Shown here: positions 1 through 9,126 of the stretch, piece by piece
Layout: every line of letters starts with the position of its first letter
Numbering within the stretch: the first letter of the stretch is position 1
Source: an uncultured Bacteroidales bacterium
Lineage (GTDB): Bacteria; Bacteroidota; Bacteroidia; Bacteroidales; Paludibacteraceae
Direction: 5' to 3'
Assembly (NCBI GenBank): GCA_946411385.1
Contig: CAMKDV010000003.1
Coordinates: 124,001-188,000 of the forward strand
Length of the DNA: 64,000 nt
The notes under the pieces: model-generated
Seen by the model: only the letters and a program-made list of their open reading frames with translations
Told to the model about the DNA's origin: nothing
The model's database searches: none
Made by a program: the position numbers and the translations under genes

Positions 1-23
1 AAAAATTTAAATACAATACAACC

Positions 24-1679
24 ATGCAAAAATCTCCTTTACAGATTGCCAGAGGCAATTATCAACCTAAAATGCCTGCAGCGCTATTAGGGAATGTTCG
101 TTTGAGTGAAGGTGAGTCCACGCACAGCGTGGCTGATCAGGAAGAAATCAAGAAACTCTTCCCGAACACCTACGGTCTGCCCGTCATCACGATGGAGCCG
201 AACAAAGATGCTCCGGCTATGGGCAAACCAATCCATGTGGGCGTTATCCTGTCGGGCGGTCAAGCTCCCGGCGGGCACAACGTGATCAGCGGATTATTTG
301 ACGGACTGAAACATCTCAACCCCGAGAACAAACTGTACGGTTTTCTGGGTGGTCCTTCAGGACTGATAGAGGGCAAGTACATCGAACTGACCGGTACCAT
401 CATTGACGAATACCGCAACACAGGCGGCTTTGACATCATCGGATCGGGACGTACCAAACTGGAAGAGACATGGCAGTTTGACAACGGCATCGAGATATGC
501 AAGAAGCTGGGCATAACGGCTATCGTGATCATCGGCGGTGATGACTCGAACACCAACGCCTGCGTGCTGGCCGAGTACTACCTGCAGAAGCAATGCGGCA
601 TCCAGGTGATAGGCTGCCCGAAGACCATCGACGGCGACCTGAAGAATGAGATGATTGAGACGTCGTTCGGTTTTGACACCGCTTGCAAGGTATACAGCGA
701 GCTGATCGGCAACATCCAGCGTGATGCCAACTCGGCAAAGAAATACTGGCACTTCATCCGCCTGATGGGTCGCAGCGCCAGCCATATAGCACTGGAGTGT
801 GCACTGCAGAGCCAGCCGAACATCTGCCTCATCAGCGAAGAGGTAGAGGCCAAGAACATGACGCTCAACGACATCGTAGAGCAGATCGTAGAGGTGATAG
901 TAGACCGCGCCAACGCAGGTCTGAACTTCGGTACGATACTGATTCCGGAAGGCTTGATAGAGTTTATCCCCGCCATGCGTATCCTGATTCAAGAGCTGAA
1001 CGACATGCTGGCTCAGAACGAGGAGTTTGCCTCGCTGGAAGGTGACGACGCCAAACGCGAGTACGTCAAATCGATGCTGTCGCCTGCATCATGCGAACTG
1101 TATCGCTCGCTGCCGAAAGGTATAGCACGTCAGCTCACGCTCGACCGCGATCCTCACGGCAACGTGATGGTAAGCCAGATCGAGACCGAGAAGCTGCTCA
1201 TAGAGATGGTAGGCAAACGCCTGGCACAACTGAAAGCTGCCGGCAAGTACAAAGGCAAATTCTCGGCACTGAACCACTTCTTCGGCTACGAGGGACGCTG
1301 CGCCATACCTTCGAACTTCGACGCAGACTACTGCTACTCGATCGGCATCACGGCTACGCACCTGATCGCTGCCGGCAAGACCGGATACATGTCGCTCGTA
1401 CGCAACCTGACCAAACCCGCTGCAGAGTGGATAGCAGGCGGTGTACCGATCACGATGATGATGAACATGGAGAAACGTAACGGCAAGATGAAACCCGTGA
1501 TCCAGAAAGCATTGGTGGACCTCAACGGTGCTCCGTTCAAATATTTTGCCGCACACCGCGCCGAGTGGGCTGACGCCAACACGAGTTACATCTATCCGGG
1601 ACCTATCCAGTACTACGGACCGACGGAGGTATGCGACCAGCCTACACACACACTGATGCTTGAGCAAGGCGCCAAATAA
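24..1679 (+). CDS. pfp: Diphosphate--fructose-6-phosphate 1-phosphotransferase (PPi-PFK)
   Basis: Cytoplasmic glycolytic enzyme that interconverts fructose 6-phosphate and fructose 1,6-bisphosphate with pyrophosphate as phosphoryl donor. At 551 residues it matches the long PPi-PFK clade, not the ~320-residue ATP-PFK. Visible motifs are the phosphate-binding GGQAPGG (residues 78-84), GGDDS (171-175), PKTIDGDL (199-206) and MGRSASH (248-254). The second Asp in GGDDS, where ATP enzymes have Gly, and the Lys of PKTIDGD are the known markers of PPi use. The start is the first ATG, 23 bp from the window edge, so its promoter is not visible. It is followed after 40 bp by the EF-G paralogue on the same strand, so the two are probably co-transcribed. 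Identification is secure. Confidence 0.95.
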   Translation: MQKSPLQIARGNYQPKMPAALLGNVRLSEGESTHSVADQEEIKKLFPNTYGLPVITMEPNKDAPAMGKPIHVGVILSGGQAPGGHNVISGLFDGLKHLNPENKLYGFLGGPSGLIEGKYIELTGTIIDEYRNTGGFDIIGSGRTKLEETWQFDNGIEICKKLGITAIVIIGGDDSNTNACVLAEYYLQKQCGIQVIGCPKTIDGDLKNEMIETSFGFDTACKVYSELIGNIQRDANSAKKYWHFIRLMGRSASHIALECALQSQPNICLISEEVEAKNMTLNDIVEQIVEVIVDRANAGLNFGTILIPEGLIEFIPAMRILIQELNDMLAQNEEFASLEGDDAKREYVKSMLSPASCELYRSLPKGIARQLTLDRDPHGNVMVSQIETEKLLIEMVGKRLAQLKAAGKYKGKFSALNHFFGYEGRCAIPSNFDADYCYSIGITATHLIAAGKTGYMSLVRNLTKPAAEWIAGGVPITMMMNMEKRNGKMKPVIQKALVDLNGAPFKYFAAHRAEWADANTSYIYPGPIQYYGPTEVCDQPTHTLMLEQGAK

Positions 1680-1719
1680 ACCAAAAGAATATTAACCAAC
1701 ACTAATACAAAAAACAAAA

Positions 1720-3882
1720 ATGGCTAAAGTTTATAAAGCAAACGAGATTAAGAACATCGCTTTGATGGGCGGTAGTGGTTCGGGTAAGACAACATTGATG
1801 GAAGCAATGCTGTTTGAGAGCGGCGTTATCAAACGTCGCGGTACAGTAGAAGCACAATCCACCGTCTGCGACTATTTCCCCGTAGAGAAAGAGTACGGCT
1901 ATTCCGTCTTCTCAACCGTATGTAACGTTGAGTATGCCGGCAAGAAACTGAATATCATCGACTGCCCGGGTTCTGACGACTTCTGCGGCGGTGCTATCAG
2001 TGCGCTGCACGTATGCGATACCGCTATCATCACCCTGACCGCCAACGGAGGCGTGGAGGTAGGAACGGAAAATAACTACCGCATGGCCGAGAAAGCCAAC
2101 AAACCCGTAGTATTCCTCGTGAACAAGTGCGACCACGAGAACGCCAATATCGACCGTACGATCGAGGGACTGAAGGAGAACTTCGGCAACCACGTGGTGG
2201 TACTGCAATATCCGGTTAATCCGGGTGCAGGCTTCAACGCCGCTATCGACGTGCTGAAACGCAAGATGCTCGTATGGAAAGCCGAAGGCGGCGCTCCCGA
2301 GCTGAAAGATATCCCCGCAGAAGAGCAGGCAAAAGCAGAAGAACTGCTGTCAGAAGTGATGGAGAAAGCAGCCGAGGCCAACGACGAACTGATGGAGAAA
2401 TTCTTCGATCAGGGCGAGTTGAGCATCGAGGAGACGCTGGAAGGCATACGTGGCGTATTCAAAGATGGCGGCATCCTGCCCGTTATCTGCGCCTCGGCCA
2501 CCCGCGACATGGGCGTACGCCGCTTGATGGAATTCCTGGGCGAGATGGCTCCGTCGGTAGCCGACGCTCCGAAACCCGTAGCCAAAGACGGCACAGAGGT
2601 GACTCCGGACGAGAACGCTCCGACATCGATGTTCATCTTCAAGACATCGGTTGAGCCGCATATCGGCGACGTGAACTACTTCAAGGTACTGCAAGGTACC
2701 GTACATGCAGCTGACGACCTGGTGAACATGGACCGCGGCTCGAAAGAGCGTATCTCGCAGCTGTATGCAGTAGATGGCAGCATCCGCGTACCGGTAGACG
2801 AAGTATGCGCAGGCGACATCGCCGCTACCGTAAAACTGAAAGATACCCGTACGGGCAACACGCTGAACGCCAAAGAGTGTGAACTGACCTACGAGCCTAT
2901 CAGCTATCCCGATCCGAAGTACCGCCGCGCTATCAAGCCGCTGAGCGAACAGGATTCGGAGAAACTCAGCGCCCTGCTGACGCGTATGCACGAGGAAGAT
3001 CCGACATGGCTCATCGAGCAGAGCAAGGAACTGAAGCAGACCATAGTAAGCGGACAAGGTGAGTTCCACCTGCGTACGCTGAAATGGCGTCTGGAGAACA
3101 ACGACAAGATGATGGTTAACTTTGAAGAGCCGAAGATCCCGTATCGTGAGACGATCACCAAGTCGGCACGCGCTGACTATCGCCACAAGAAACAGTCCGG
3201 CGGTAGCGGTCAGTTCGGCGAAGTACACCTGATCGTGGAGCCGTATGAGGAAGGCGTTCCTGTAAAGGAAGTTTACAAGTTCGGCAATCAGGAGTACCGC
3301 ATCAGCGTGAAGGATACGCAGGAGATACCTCTGGAGTGGGGCGGCAAGCTCGTGCTGATCAACTCGATCGTAGGCGGTGCTATCGACGCACGCTTCATCC
3401 CGGCTATCCTCAAAGGCTTGATGGACCGTATGGAGCAAGGACCGTTGACAGGATCGTATGCGCGTGACGTACGCGTGATCATCTATGACGGTAAGATGCA
3501 CCCGGTAGACTCGAACGAAATATCGTTCCGTCTGGCAGGCCGCAACGCCTTCGCAGAAGCGTTCCGCAACGCTAACCCGAAGGTGCTGGAGCCGATCTAC
3601 GACGTAGAGGTATTCGTTCCGTCGGACATGATGGGTGACGTAATGTCGGACATCACAGGCCGTCGCGGCATGGTGCTGGGCATGCATACGGAGAAGAACT
3701 TCACCCGTCTGAGCGCACAAGTGCCTCTGGCAGAGATGTCTTCGTACTCCACCACCCTATCTTCACTGACAGGCGGACGTGCTACGTTCACGATGAAATT
3801 CAAAGATTACGAGCTCGTTCCGGGCGACGTACAGGACAAACTCTTGAAAGCATACCAGGAGAGCCTCAAGGACGAGGAATAA
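1720..3882 (+). CDS. fusA2: Elongation factor G paralogue (EF-G2)
   Basis: Translational GTPase-family protein of 720 residues with the full EF-G domain order (G domain, II, III, IV, V). The P-loop GGSGSGKTT (17-25) and NKCD (135-138) are intact. The G3 motif reads DCPGSDDF (81-88) where EF-G has DxPGHVDF, so the catalytic His is replaced by Ser, and the switch I RGITI element is replaced by YGYSV. Known: Bacteroides thetaiotaomicron has an EF-G2 that supports translocation without GTPase activity, is induced under carbon limitation, and is needed for gut colonisation. Inference: this is the orthologue, and its coupling to PPi-PFK fits an energy-sparing role. It is the last gene before a strong bidirectional terminator. 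Confidence 0.9.
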   Translation: MAKVYKANEIKNIALMGGSGSGKTTLMEAMLFESGVIKRRGTVEAQSTVCDYFPVEKEYGYSVFSTVCNVEYAGKKLNIIDCPGSDDFCGGAISALHVCDTAIITLTANGGVEVGTENNYRMAEKANKPVVFLVNKCDHENANIDRTIEGLKENFGNHVVVLQYPVNPGAGFNAAIDVLKRKMLVWKAEGGAPELKDIPAEEQAKAEELLSEVMEKAAEANDELMEKFFDQGELSIEETLEGIRGVFKDGGILPVICASATRDMGVRRLMEFLGEMAPSVADAPKPVAKDGTEVTPDENAPTSMFIFKTSVEPHIGDVNYFKVLQGTVHAADDLVNMDRGSKERISQLYAVDGSIRVPVDEVCAGDIAATVKLKDTRTGNTLNAKECELTYEPISYPDPKYRRAIKPLSEQDSEKLSALLTRMHEEDPTWLIEQSKELKQTIVSGQGEFHLRTLKWRLENNDKMMVNFEEPKIPYRETITKSARADYRHKKQSGGSGQFGEVHLIVEPYEEGVPVKEVYKFGNQEYRISVKDTQEIPLEWGGKLVLINSIVGGAIDARFIPAILKGLMDRMEQGPLTGSYARDVRVIIYDGKMHPVDSNEISFRLAGRNAFAEAFRNANPKVLEPIYDVEVFVPSDMMGDVMSDITGRRGMVLGMHTEKNFTRLSAQVPLAEMSSYSTTLSSLTGGRATFTMKFKDYELVPGDVQDKLLKAYQESLKDEE

Positions 3883-3902
3883 TCCCTGCGGGAATAGAAA
3901 AA

Positions 3903-3935
3903 ACGGGCTGCCTTTTCGGGGCAGCCTGTTTTTTT
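3903..3935. terminator. Bidirectional intrinsic terminator between fusA2 and the export operon
   Basis: GGCTGCC (3906-3912) pairs with GGCAGCC (3920-3926), and the stem extends by three pairs outward. Seven T follow on the + strand (3929-3935). On the - strand the same hairpin is followed by TTTTTT (3898-3903 region). It can therefore end both the pfp-fusA2 transcript and the convergent export operon. Confidence 0.85.
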
Positions 3936-3937
3936 GT

Positions 3938-3957
3938 GTCAGCCAATCTTGGCTGAC
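3938..3957. repeat. REP-like palindrome, copy 1
   Basis: GTCAGCCA-ATCT-TGGCTGAC: a perfect 8-bp stem with a 4-nt loop, between the bidirectional terminator and the 3' end of the ABC-2 permease gene. Same architecture (8-4-8, CCA/TGG closing the loop) as six other copies in this window. It is followed by three tandem GATGGGT units (3963-3983) that run up to the permease stop codon. Confidence 0.8.
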
Positions 3958-3988
3958 TGTTTGATGGGTGATGGGTGATGGGTGACGG

Positions 3989-5245
3989 CTATTCGGCAGC
4001 CAAACGGGCCTGACGTCGGCTGCGGAGATAGGCAGCGTTGATCTGACGGTCGTGGAAATAGCCGCCTATAGCCAGATGCAGACAGGTGAGCAGGAAATAG
4101 CCTCCCGCCAGAATCCACAAGGCGATATACTCCTTGGCAGTTGTTTCGAGCGTGGCGCCCATCGAATTGATATGCAGGAATCCGTGCACGCCCCAGGTAT
4201 AGGGGAAGAAGTAACTGAGGTAGCGCCATGCATCGGGCAACATCTGTTGCGGCCAGCTCACACCGGCTATGAACAAGAAGATAAGCGACGAGGAGATCAG
4301 CACCACCATGCCGCTCTCACGATTGCGCGTGAACACACTGATACTCATCGAGAAGAAGATCACCGCCAGCAGGTAGGGCACGATGAACTTGAGGATGGCT
4401 ATCGGATCGCCAATGTGCGGCAGAGAGAACAGCCGCGGCACACCAAGCAAGACAACGGCACTCAGGGCAAAGTAGATGAGGAAATATGCCGCAGATCGCC
4501 CGACGGCAATACGCAGCACGCTATAGCCGCGCCGACGTCCTGGCAACAGGAAGAGTTCGTTGCTCTCCTCACGCGCCGTGCCGCCCAGCATACAGATGCC
4601 GAAGAACAGCGTCTGATGCAGAATAAGCATCAACACAGCCGGGATGAGGAACGAGGCATAGCCTCCGCTCTCGCAGAACAAAGCGGTCTCGGTATAAGGC
4701 GCAGCCTGCACGAGCATCCACGAGAACTGCTTGTCCATACCCATCGCCTGATAGCGATCGACCTGGATGCGGCTCATATCTTCGAGCATCACGCGGTTGC
4801 AGCTCAGATAAACGGCTTTCATGTAGAGGAACGACGACATATCGCAGTAGAGCGAGATATGCGCACTCTTCATGCCCGTATTGAGGCACTCGGCAAAATC
4901 CGTAGGGAAATAGATGATGCCGTGGATCTTCTGCGCGCGCATCAGCTGCTCGGCTTCTGCCATCGAGGTGCAGTAATGGGTGATGGTTATGTCGGGCGAG
5001 GCGTTCCACTTGTGCAGAAACGCGCGGCTCTCCTGGCTGTGACTCATATCCACCACTGCTACCGGCACATTCTCCACGTTGTCCTTCCAATAGATGAAAT
5101 TGTACAGGATAGGATACGCCAGCGTAGCGACGAAGAAGATCACCACCACGCCCGGGTCACGGAAGATGCGGCGAAGTTCGTTCACGAACACACCCCACGT
5201 CTCCTGAACCTTGATCCATTTGCTATTTAGAAATCGAGTGATCAT
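3989..5245 (-). CDS. ABC-2 type export permease (second of two)
   Basis: Inner-membrane permease of the ABC-2 (YhhJ/YbhR) type, 418 residues. One transmembrane segment lies near residues 30-55, then a periplasmic domain of about 150 residues, then five hydrophobic segments in the C-terminal half; this is the usual layout for partners of HlyD/TolC exporters. Its start overlaps the stop of the upstream permease by 4 bp (5242-5245), so translation is coupled. It is the last gene of the operon tolC-hlyD-permease-permease. The substrate cannot be read from sequence. No ABC ATPase lies next to it, which is odd for the family. Confidence 0.85.
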   Translation of the reverse strand: MITRFLNSKWIKVQETWGVFVNELRRIFRDPGVVVIFFVATLAYPILYNFIYWKDNVENVPVAVVDMSHSQESRAFLHKWNASPDITITHYCTSMAEAEQLMRAQKIHGIIYFPTDFAECLNTGMKSAHISLYCDMSSFLYMKAVYLSCNRVMLEDMSRIQVDRYQAMGMDKQFSWMLVQAAPYTETALFCESGGYASFLIPAVLMLILHQTLFFGICMLGGTAREESNELFLLPGRRRGYSVLRIAVGRSAAYFLIYFALSAVVLLGVPRLFSLPHIGDPIAILKFIVPYLLAVIFFSMSISVFTRNRESGMVVLISSSLIFLFIAGVSWPQQMLPDAWRYLSYFFPYTWGVHGFLHINSMGATLETTAKEYIALWILAGGYFLLTCLHLAIGGYFHDRQINAAYLRSRRQARLAAE

Positions 5246-6417
5246 TTCAGCGGATAATTGTTGTAAATCATAGCATCATGCAACCTGCGCGATACGAGCA
5301 GCGTAAACAGGAAGAATCCTGTCAGGCAAAGCATGGGAATGACCGTGTTCTCGACAGGACCGTCCATGAGCGCTTCGTTCACGTAGATCTTGTAGTAATG
5401 GCGCAGCGGTATGAGCCACGTCCATGCCTTGAATACCGGCAACATGTTCATCACGGGATAGGTAAAACCCGAAAGCGAGAAGCCCAACATGCCGTACAGG
5501 GCACCTATACTGATGGCGTCACGCAAGGTAGGCAAGGCGCCGATGATCGTGATGGCCATCGACTCCATGGCAAACACCAGAAGCATGATAGCCAGCATCA
5601 TACGCCCGGACGAACCGGCCACAGGGAAATGCAGGAAACGAAAGAGGATAACATTGCACCCTATACCAAGCACGAGGAACAACACTGTATACGGCAGCAG
5701 TTTGCCTATCATGGCAACGGTATAGTTGCCACCCGCCGTGTCGAGCCACTGGTTGGAGGTCTTCATCTTCAGTTCGAACCCTATGGCGAAGATGCTGATC
5801 ATCAGCACGATGATAGCCAAGATGCCGGGCAGGATAGTCGACACCAGATAGATGGCATAGTTGCCCCAAGGGTTGGCTATCAGGTGCGCCGAGATGGCAA
5901 TGGGCTGTATGCGCTCCATGATCAGATGATCAGGCAAGCCTTTCTTGCGCAACACCTCGCGCTGAAACGCGCCGGAGGTGAGGTTGCACATGGTGAGCAA
6001 CTGCTTGTACGCAGTGTTGGCTCCTACGGTATAGGCATTGTTGACATAGAAATGCAAGGTAGGCTGCTTGAACGAGGCTATGTCGGCATAGAACCCGTCG
6101 GGTATCTCCAGAATGCCGAACACCTCACCCTGCTGCATGGCAAGCCGTGCATCGGCAAAGTTGGGAGTGACAAGCACTATCTCGACCGATTGTGTAGCGT
6201 TCGTCTCGTGGCACAGGCGACGGGAGATAGACGACTGGTCTTTGTCGACCACCGCTACCGGCATCCGTTCGGGGGCGCCGCGCTTCATGATGCTCAGGAA
6301 GAAGAACGTGCACAGCCCCATCACGCCGATGGACGCAAACAGATACAGCGGACGAAGCATCATGCGTCCCAGCTCACGCTGCGTTACCCTCCAAATATTC
6401 AGGAAGATCTGTTTCAT
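5242..6417 (-). CDS. ABC-2 type export permease (first of two)
   Basis: 391-residue paralogue of the next gene with the same design: a short cytoplasmic N terminus, a transmembrane helix at about 18-42, a large extracytoplasmic domain, and five C-terminal helices. The two likely form a heterodimer that spans the inner membrane and docks with the HlyD-type adaptor encoded upstream. The start at 6417 is the first ATG, 36 bp after the hlyD stop; a REP-like palindrome fills that gap (6426-6445). The pair resembles YbhS/YbhR of enterobacterial drug exporters, but function beyond export is inference. Confidence 0.83.
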   Translation of the reverse strand: MKQIFLNIWRVTQRELGRMMLRPLYLFASIGVMGLCTFFFLSIMKRGAPERMPVAVVDKDQSSISRRLCHETNATQSVEIVLVTPNFADARLAMQQGEVFGILEIPDGFYADIASFKQPTLHFYVNNAYTVGANTAYKQLLTMCNLTSGAFQREVLRKKGLPDHLIMERIQPIAISAHLIANPWGNYAIYLVSTILPGILAIIVLMISIFAIGFELKMKTSNQWLDTAGGNYTVAMIGKLLPYTVLFLVLGIGCNVILFRFLHFPVAGSSGRMMLAIMLLVFAMESMAITIIGALPTLRDAISIGALYGMLGFSLSGFTYPVMNMLPVFKAWTWLIPLRHYYKIYVNEALMDGPVENTVIPMLCLTGFFLFTLLVSRRLHDAMIYNNYPLK

Positions 6418-6425
6418 AGAATATC

Positions 6426-6445
6426 ATCCGCCAAAGTTGGCGGAT
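6426..6445. repeat. REP-like palindrome, copy 2
   Basis: ATCCGCCA-AAGT-TGGCGGAT: a perfect 8-4-8 hairpin in the 36-bp gap between hlyD and the first permease. The stem sequence differs from copy 1 on both arms in a compensatory way. In the mRNA it would form a hairpin between two operon genes. Confidence 0.78.
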
Positions 6446-6453
6446 AGCAATAA

Positions 6454-7479
6454 CTATTTTTGGATAACGATGGTGGGCATATTACGCGTTTTCTCGCGCA
6501 CGACGATGGCGGTCATACCGGGACGCAGATCGCGTATCGGGCGCAACGGACGCGCTTTGACGTCGAACGTACGCACGTCGAACTTGCCGTTCTGCTTCGT
6601 AGCGCGCCACGTGGCATACGTGCCCATAGCCTTGATATACGTCACTTCCACGGGGTAGAGTTCGTTGCCCAGCGCGGGGATGCGCACCTGCAGAGCCGTG
6701 CCGACCTTGATATCCTGAAGCATATCTTCGCGTACGGCGAAGGTGAACCAAGCATCGTTCAGGTCGACTACGGACATCACGGGACTACCCTGCCCTACCA
6801 ACTCGCCCGTCTTCGGGAATCGCTCAGCCACCTCGCCATCGATGGGCGATGTCAGGTAGCGTTCGGCGCGAGCCAGTTCAATCTCTTGAATAACGCCATC
6901 CACCTTTGCCACCTGGGCTTCTGCGGCAGCCTTGTCCTCTTCGCGTGCACCTTTCAGCGCCATGTCGTATTGGCTCTTGGCAGCTTTGACAGTAGCTTTG
7001 GCAGCATTGTATTGCGCCTCCACCTCATCTTTCTTCTGCGCACTGACTACGCCGCGCTCGTACAGACGGGCTACACGCTCGTAGCTCTTGCGGTAGATCT
7101 CCTCACCGGCTTTGGCTTTCTGGTACATCTCGTACGCACCTACTATCTGTTCGTGGCGTGCTCCATGCTTGGCTTTCTGGTTGACGGACTCAGCCATCTC
7201 GCGTGCAGCCTGTGCCTGAGCCATCTTGGCTTCCACCTCGGGCGAATAGATGACTACCACGGTATCACCTTTCTTCACTTGGTCGCCTTCCTCCACGAGG
7301 AACATCTCTATACGACCGGGCACTTTACCGGAAATGCGGTACTCCGAAGCTTCCGCCTCGCCCGTGATGAGCACTTCTTCTTCCTTGAGGGCGAACACGC
7401 CCACCAAGGCTACAATCACTACTACCGCTAACATCGCAGCCAGCCCCAAGAGCAGACTGCCTTTCTTATCTTCTTTCAT
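6454..7479 (-). CDS. HlyD-family membrane fusion protein
   Basis: Periplasmic adaptor of a tripartite exporter, 341 residues. An N-terminal membrane anchor (about 9-32) is followed by a biotinyl-lipoyl-like half (KVPGRIEMFLVEEGDQVKKG), a long Ala/Lys/Glu-rich alpha-helical hairpin (about 80-200) predicted to contact TolC, the second lipoyl half (TSPIDGEVAERFPKTGELV) and a beta-barrel domain. It starts 4 bp after the tolC stop, so the two are one operon. Family assignment is firm; whether it exports drugs, lipids or peptides is open. Confidence 0.9.
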   Translation of the reverse strand: MKEDKKGSLLLGLAAMLAVVVIVALVGVFALKEEEVLITGEAEASEYRISGKVPGRIEMFLVEEGDQVKKGDTVVVIYSPEVEAKMAQAQAAREMAESVNQKAKHGARHEQIVGAYEMYQKAKAGEEIYRKSYERVARLYERGVVSAQKKDEVEAQYNAAKATVKAAKSQYDMALKGAREEDKAAAEAQVAKVDGVIQEIELARAERYLTSPIDGEVAERFPKTGELVGQGSPVMSVVDLNDAWFTFAVREDMLQDIKVGTALQVRIPALGNELYPVEVTYIKAMGTYATWRATKQNGKFDVRTFDVKARPLRPIRDLRPGMTAIVVREKTRNMPTIVIQK

Positions 7480-7483
7480 GATT

Positions 7484-8980
7484 TTATTCTAACGTATTGG
7501 TATATCGTTTGTACTTCGTTTCAGCCACTTGTGCTTCCACTTGTGCATCTATATGGTCGGCGCAAGCCGCTTGCCATGCCGTCTGTGCCTGCATCAGGTC
7601 GGAAGCAGTTGCCATACCGGCATCGAATGCTTCTTGTGCGAAGCGCAGCACCTCTTCGGCATTGCGGACCTGCATCTCGGTCATCGCCACTTTCTGCTGA
7701 GCTTCGAGCACTTTCTGGTTGGCCTGCGTCACTTGCAGCGTGAGCAGCTCTTTGGCTTCGTCGCGCTTGATGGCTACGATGTTCGCCTCGTGCTTGGCGG
7801 CTTTCAGACGGAGGATATCGTCGGCATGAACGATAGGTATGTTCACTACCACACCTGCCGAGAAGAATCCCGTGCCGTTCCACTTGTTGGAGAAACCGTT
7901 GTCCATGTTAGGATTGCTGTAGATGTAGTTGGCTTGTGCCACGATGTTCGGCTGCAAGCCGGCTGACATGAGTCGCACATTGGCTTTGGCGGCTTTCTCC
8001 GCCTGGTCGAGCAGCTGCACTTCCGAGCGAGCGTTGATCATGTCGTCGGAGATGGTTAGGGTGTCATGCAGCCGGATGTTCTCGAGCAACTGGTCATCGA
8101 GCACAAACTGCGTATTGAGCGGCAAGCCCACTATCTGGCACAGCGCCATCTTCGACAGGATCAGCCCGTTCTCGGCCTGCATCTTTTTCACTTCTGCTTC
8201 GCCTCGTTTGGCTTTGACCTTCAGCAGGTCTGACTGCGTAGCCACACCTTCGGCGGTCAATTCCGTGACATTGTTTTCGAGGGTGACGAGCAGGTCATAG
8301 TACTGGTTGGCGAGTTGCCTTTTATGCTCCACATTCACCACGCGCCAATAGGCTTCGTCTACTGACACGATGATATCCTGGCGCTTGCTGTCGGACTCAA
8401 TCTCGGCTATCTGCCTTGTGGTGGAAGCTATGTCGTACATGGCTTTCAGCCGGCCACCCACATAGATGGGCTGCGTCAGGCCTACCTGGCCGATTACGAC
8501 GTGCGTAAGATCGGGGTGCAAAGCGCGGTAGAGTTCCTGATAGGCATCGGCAATCATGCCGCCTACCTCCGTTCCCAAGGTCTCGATGCGTGCATGTGCC
8601 TCGGGGTTGGTACGCGCATCCTGGCTCAGGCGATTGATGAGCGACGACTCGCTCCACTCAAACGTACCCATGCCGTCAGCGCCAACGCGTGCCGTACCGA
8701 AATCGAATTGCAGCTCGTTGCCAAGGATCACGGGCGACTTGCTATTCCACATGTAGGCAGCATTAACGCTCAGCTTGGGGAACATTGCCGCGAGCGCTGC
8801 CTGTTGATGCAGACGAGCTGCCTCCAGCGTCTCCTGGCGCATCTCGCTATTATGCGAGGCGTCCATCGCCATCTGGCGGCATTGCTCCAGCGTGTAGGTA
8901 GGCACAATGGTCGGCTCCTGCGCCCACACGCTACCCGCAAGCAGCAATAATATGGTTAAATATCTGTATTTCATAATCAT
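7484..8980 (-). CDS. TolC-family outer-membrane efflux protein
   Basis: 498-residue outer-membrane channel. A signal peptide (hydrophobic core about residues 8-17, cleavage after VWA) is followed by two repeated halves rich in long Ala/Gln/Glu helices, as in TolC (two OEP domains). First gene of the export operon. Two ATG codons sit close together at the start (residues 1 and 3); the longer is listed. The ~145 bp upstream contains a dyad (9061-9084) that may be an operator, but no clear -33/-7 promoter was found. Confidence 0.9.
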   Translation of the reverse strand: MIMKYRYLTILLLLAGSVWAQEPTIVPTYTLEQCRQMAMDASHNSEMRQETLEAARLHQQAALAAMFPKLSVNAAYMWNSKSPVILGNELQFDFGTARVGADGMGTFEWSESSLINRLSQDARTNPEAHARIETLGTEVGGMIADAYQELYRALHPDLTHVVIGQVGLTQPIYVGGRLKAMYDIASTTRQIAEIESDSKRQDIIVSVDEAYWRVVNVEHKRQLANQYYDLLVTLENNVTELTAEGVATQSDLLKVKAKRGEAEVKKMQAENGLILSKMALCQIVGLPLNTQFVLDDQLLENIRLHDTLTISDDMINARSEVQLLDQAEKAAKANVRLMSAGLQPNIVAQANYIYSNPNMDNGFSNKWNGTGFFSAGVVVNIPIVHADDILRLKAAKHEANIVAIKRDEAKELLTLQVTQANQKVLEAQQKVAMTEMQVRNAEEVLRFAQEAFDAGMATASDLMQAQTAWQAACADHIDAQVEAQVAETKYKRYTNTLE

Positions 8981-9060
8981 TATTTTGGACTTTTAGAGAG
9001 CAGATTTTGTTTTTCTTGTAAGGGAGTTCGGGGTCCCCAAAGAACTTGTTCGAATGGGGT

Positions 9061-9084
9061 GTCAGTTATGTGGGACATAATGAC
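9061..9084. promoter_or_regulatory. Interrupted dyad upstream of the export operon (possible operator)
   Basis: GTCA-g-TTATGT-ggg-ACATAA-TGAC: ten paired bases around a 3-bp centre, about 80 bp upstream of the tolC start and 43 bp downstream of the lipoprotein stop. The size and symmetry fit a dimeric repressor site. No regulator gene lies nearby, so the role is inference. Confidence 0.4.
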
Positions 9085-9126
9085 CGCGCAAAAAAGCAAA
9101 AGATGCCTCTAAAAAAAACAAAATAT

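Noticed and set aside
2350..3720. Long antisense open frame (456 codons) within fusA2
   Set aside because: It mirrors the strong codon bias of the sense gene; the product is Arg/His/Leu/Val-rich with no motif.
4052..7431. Long + strand open frames opposite the ABC-2 permease and hlyD genes
   Set aside because: Products are rich in His, Gln and Arg without domains, and the minus-strand genes there have clear family motifs and tight operon spacing.
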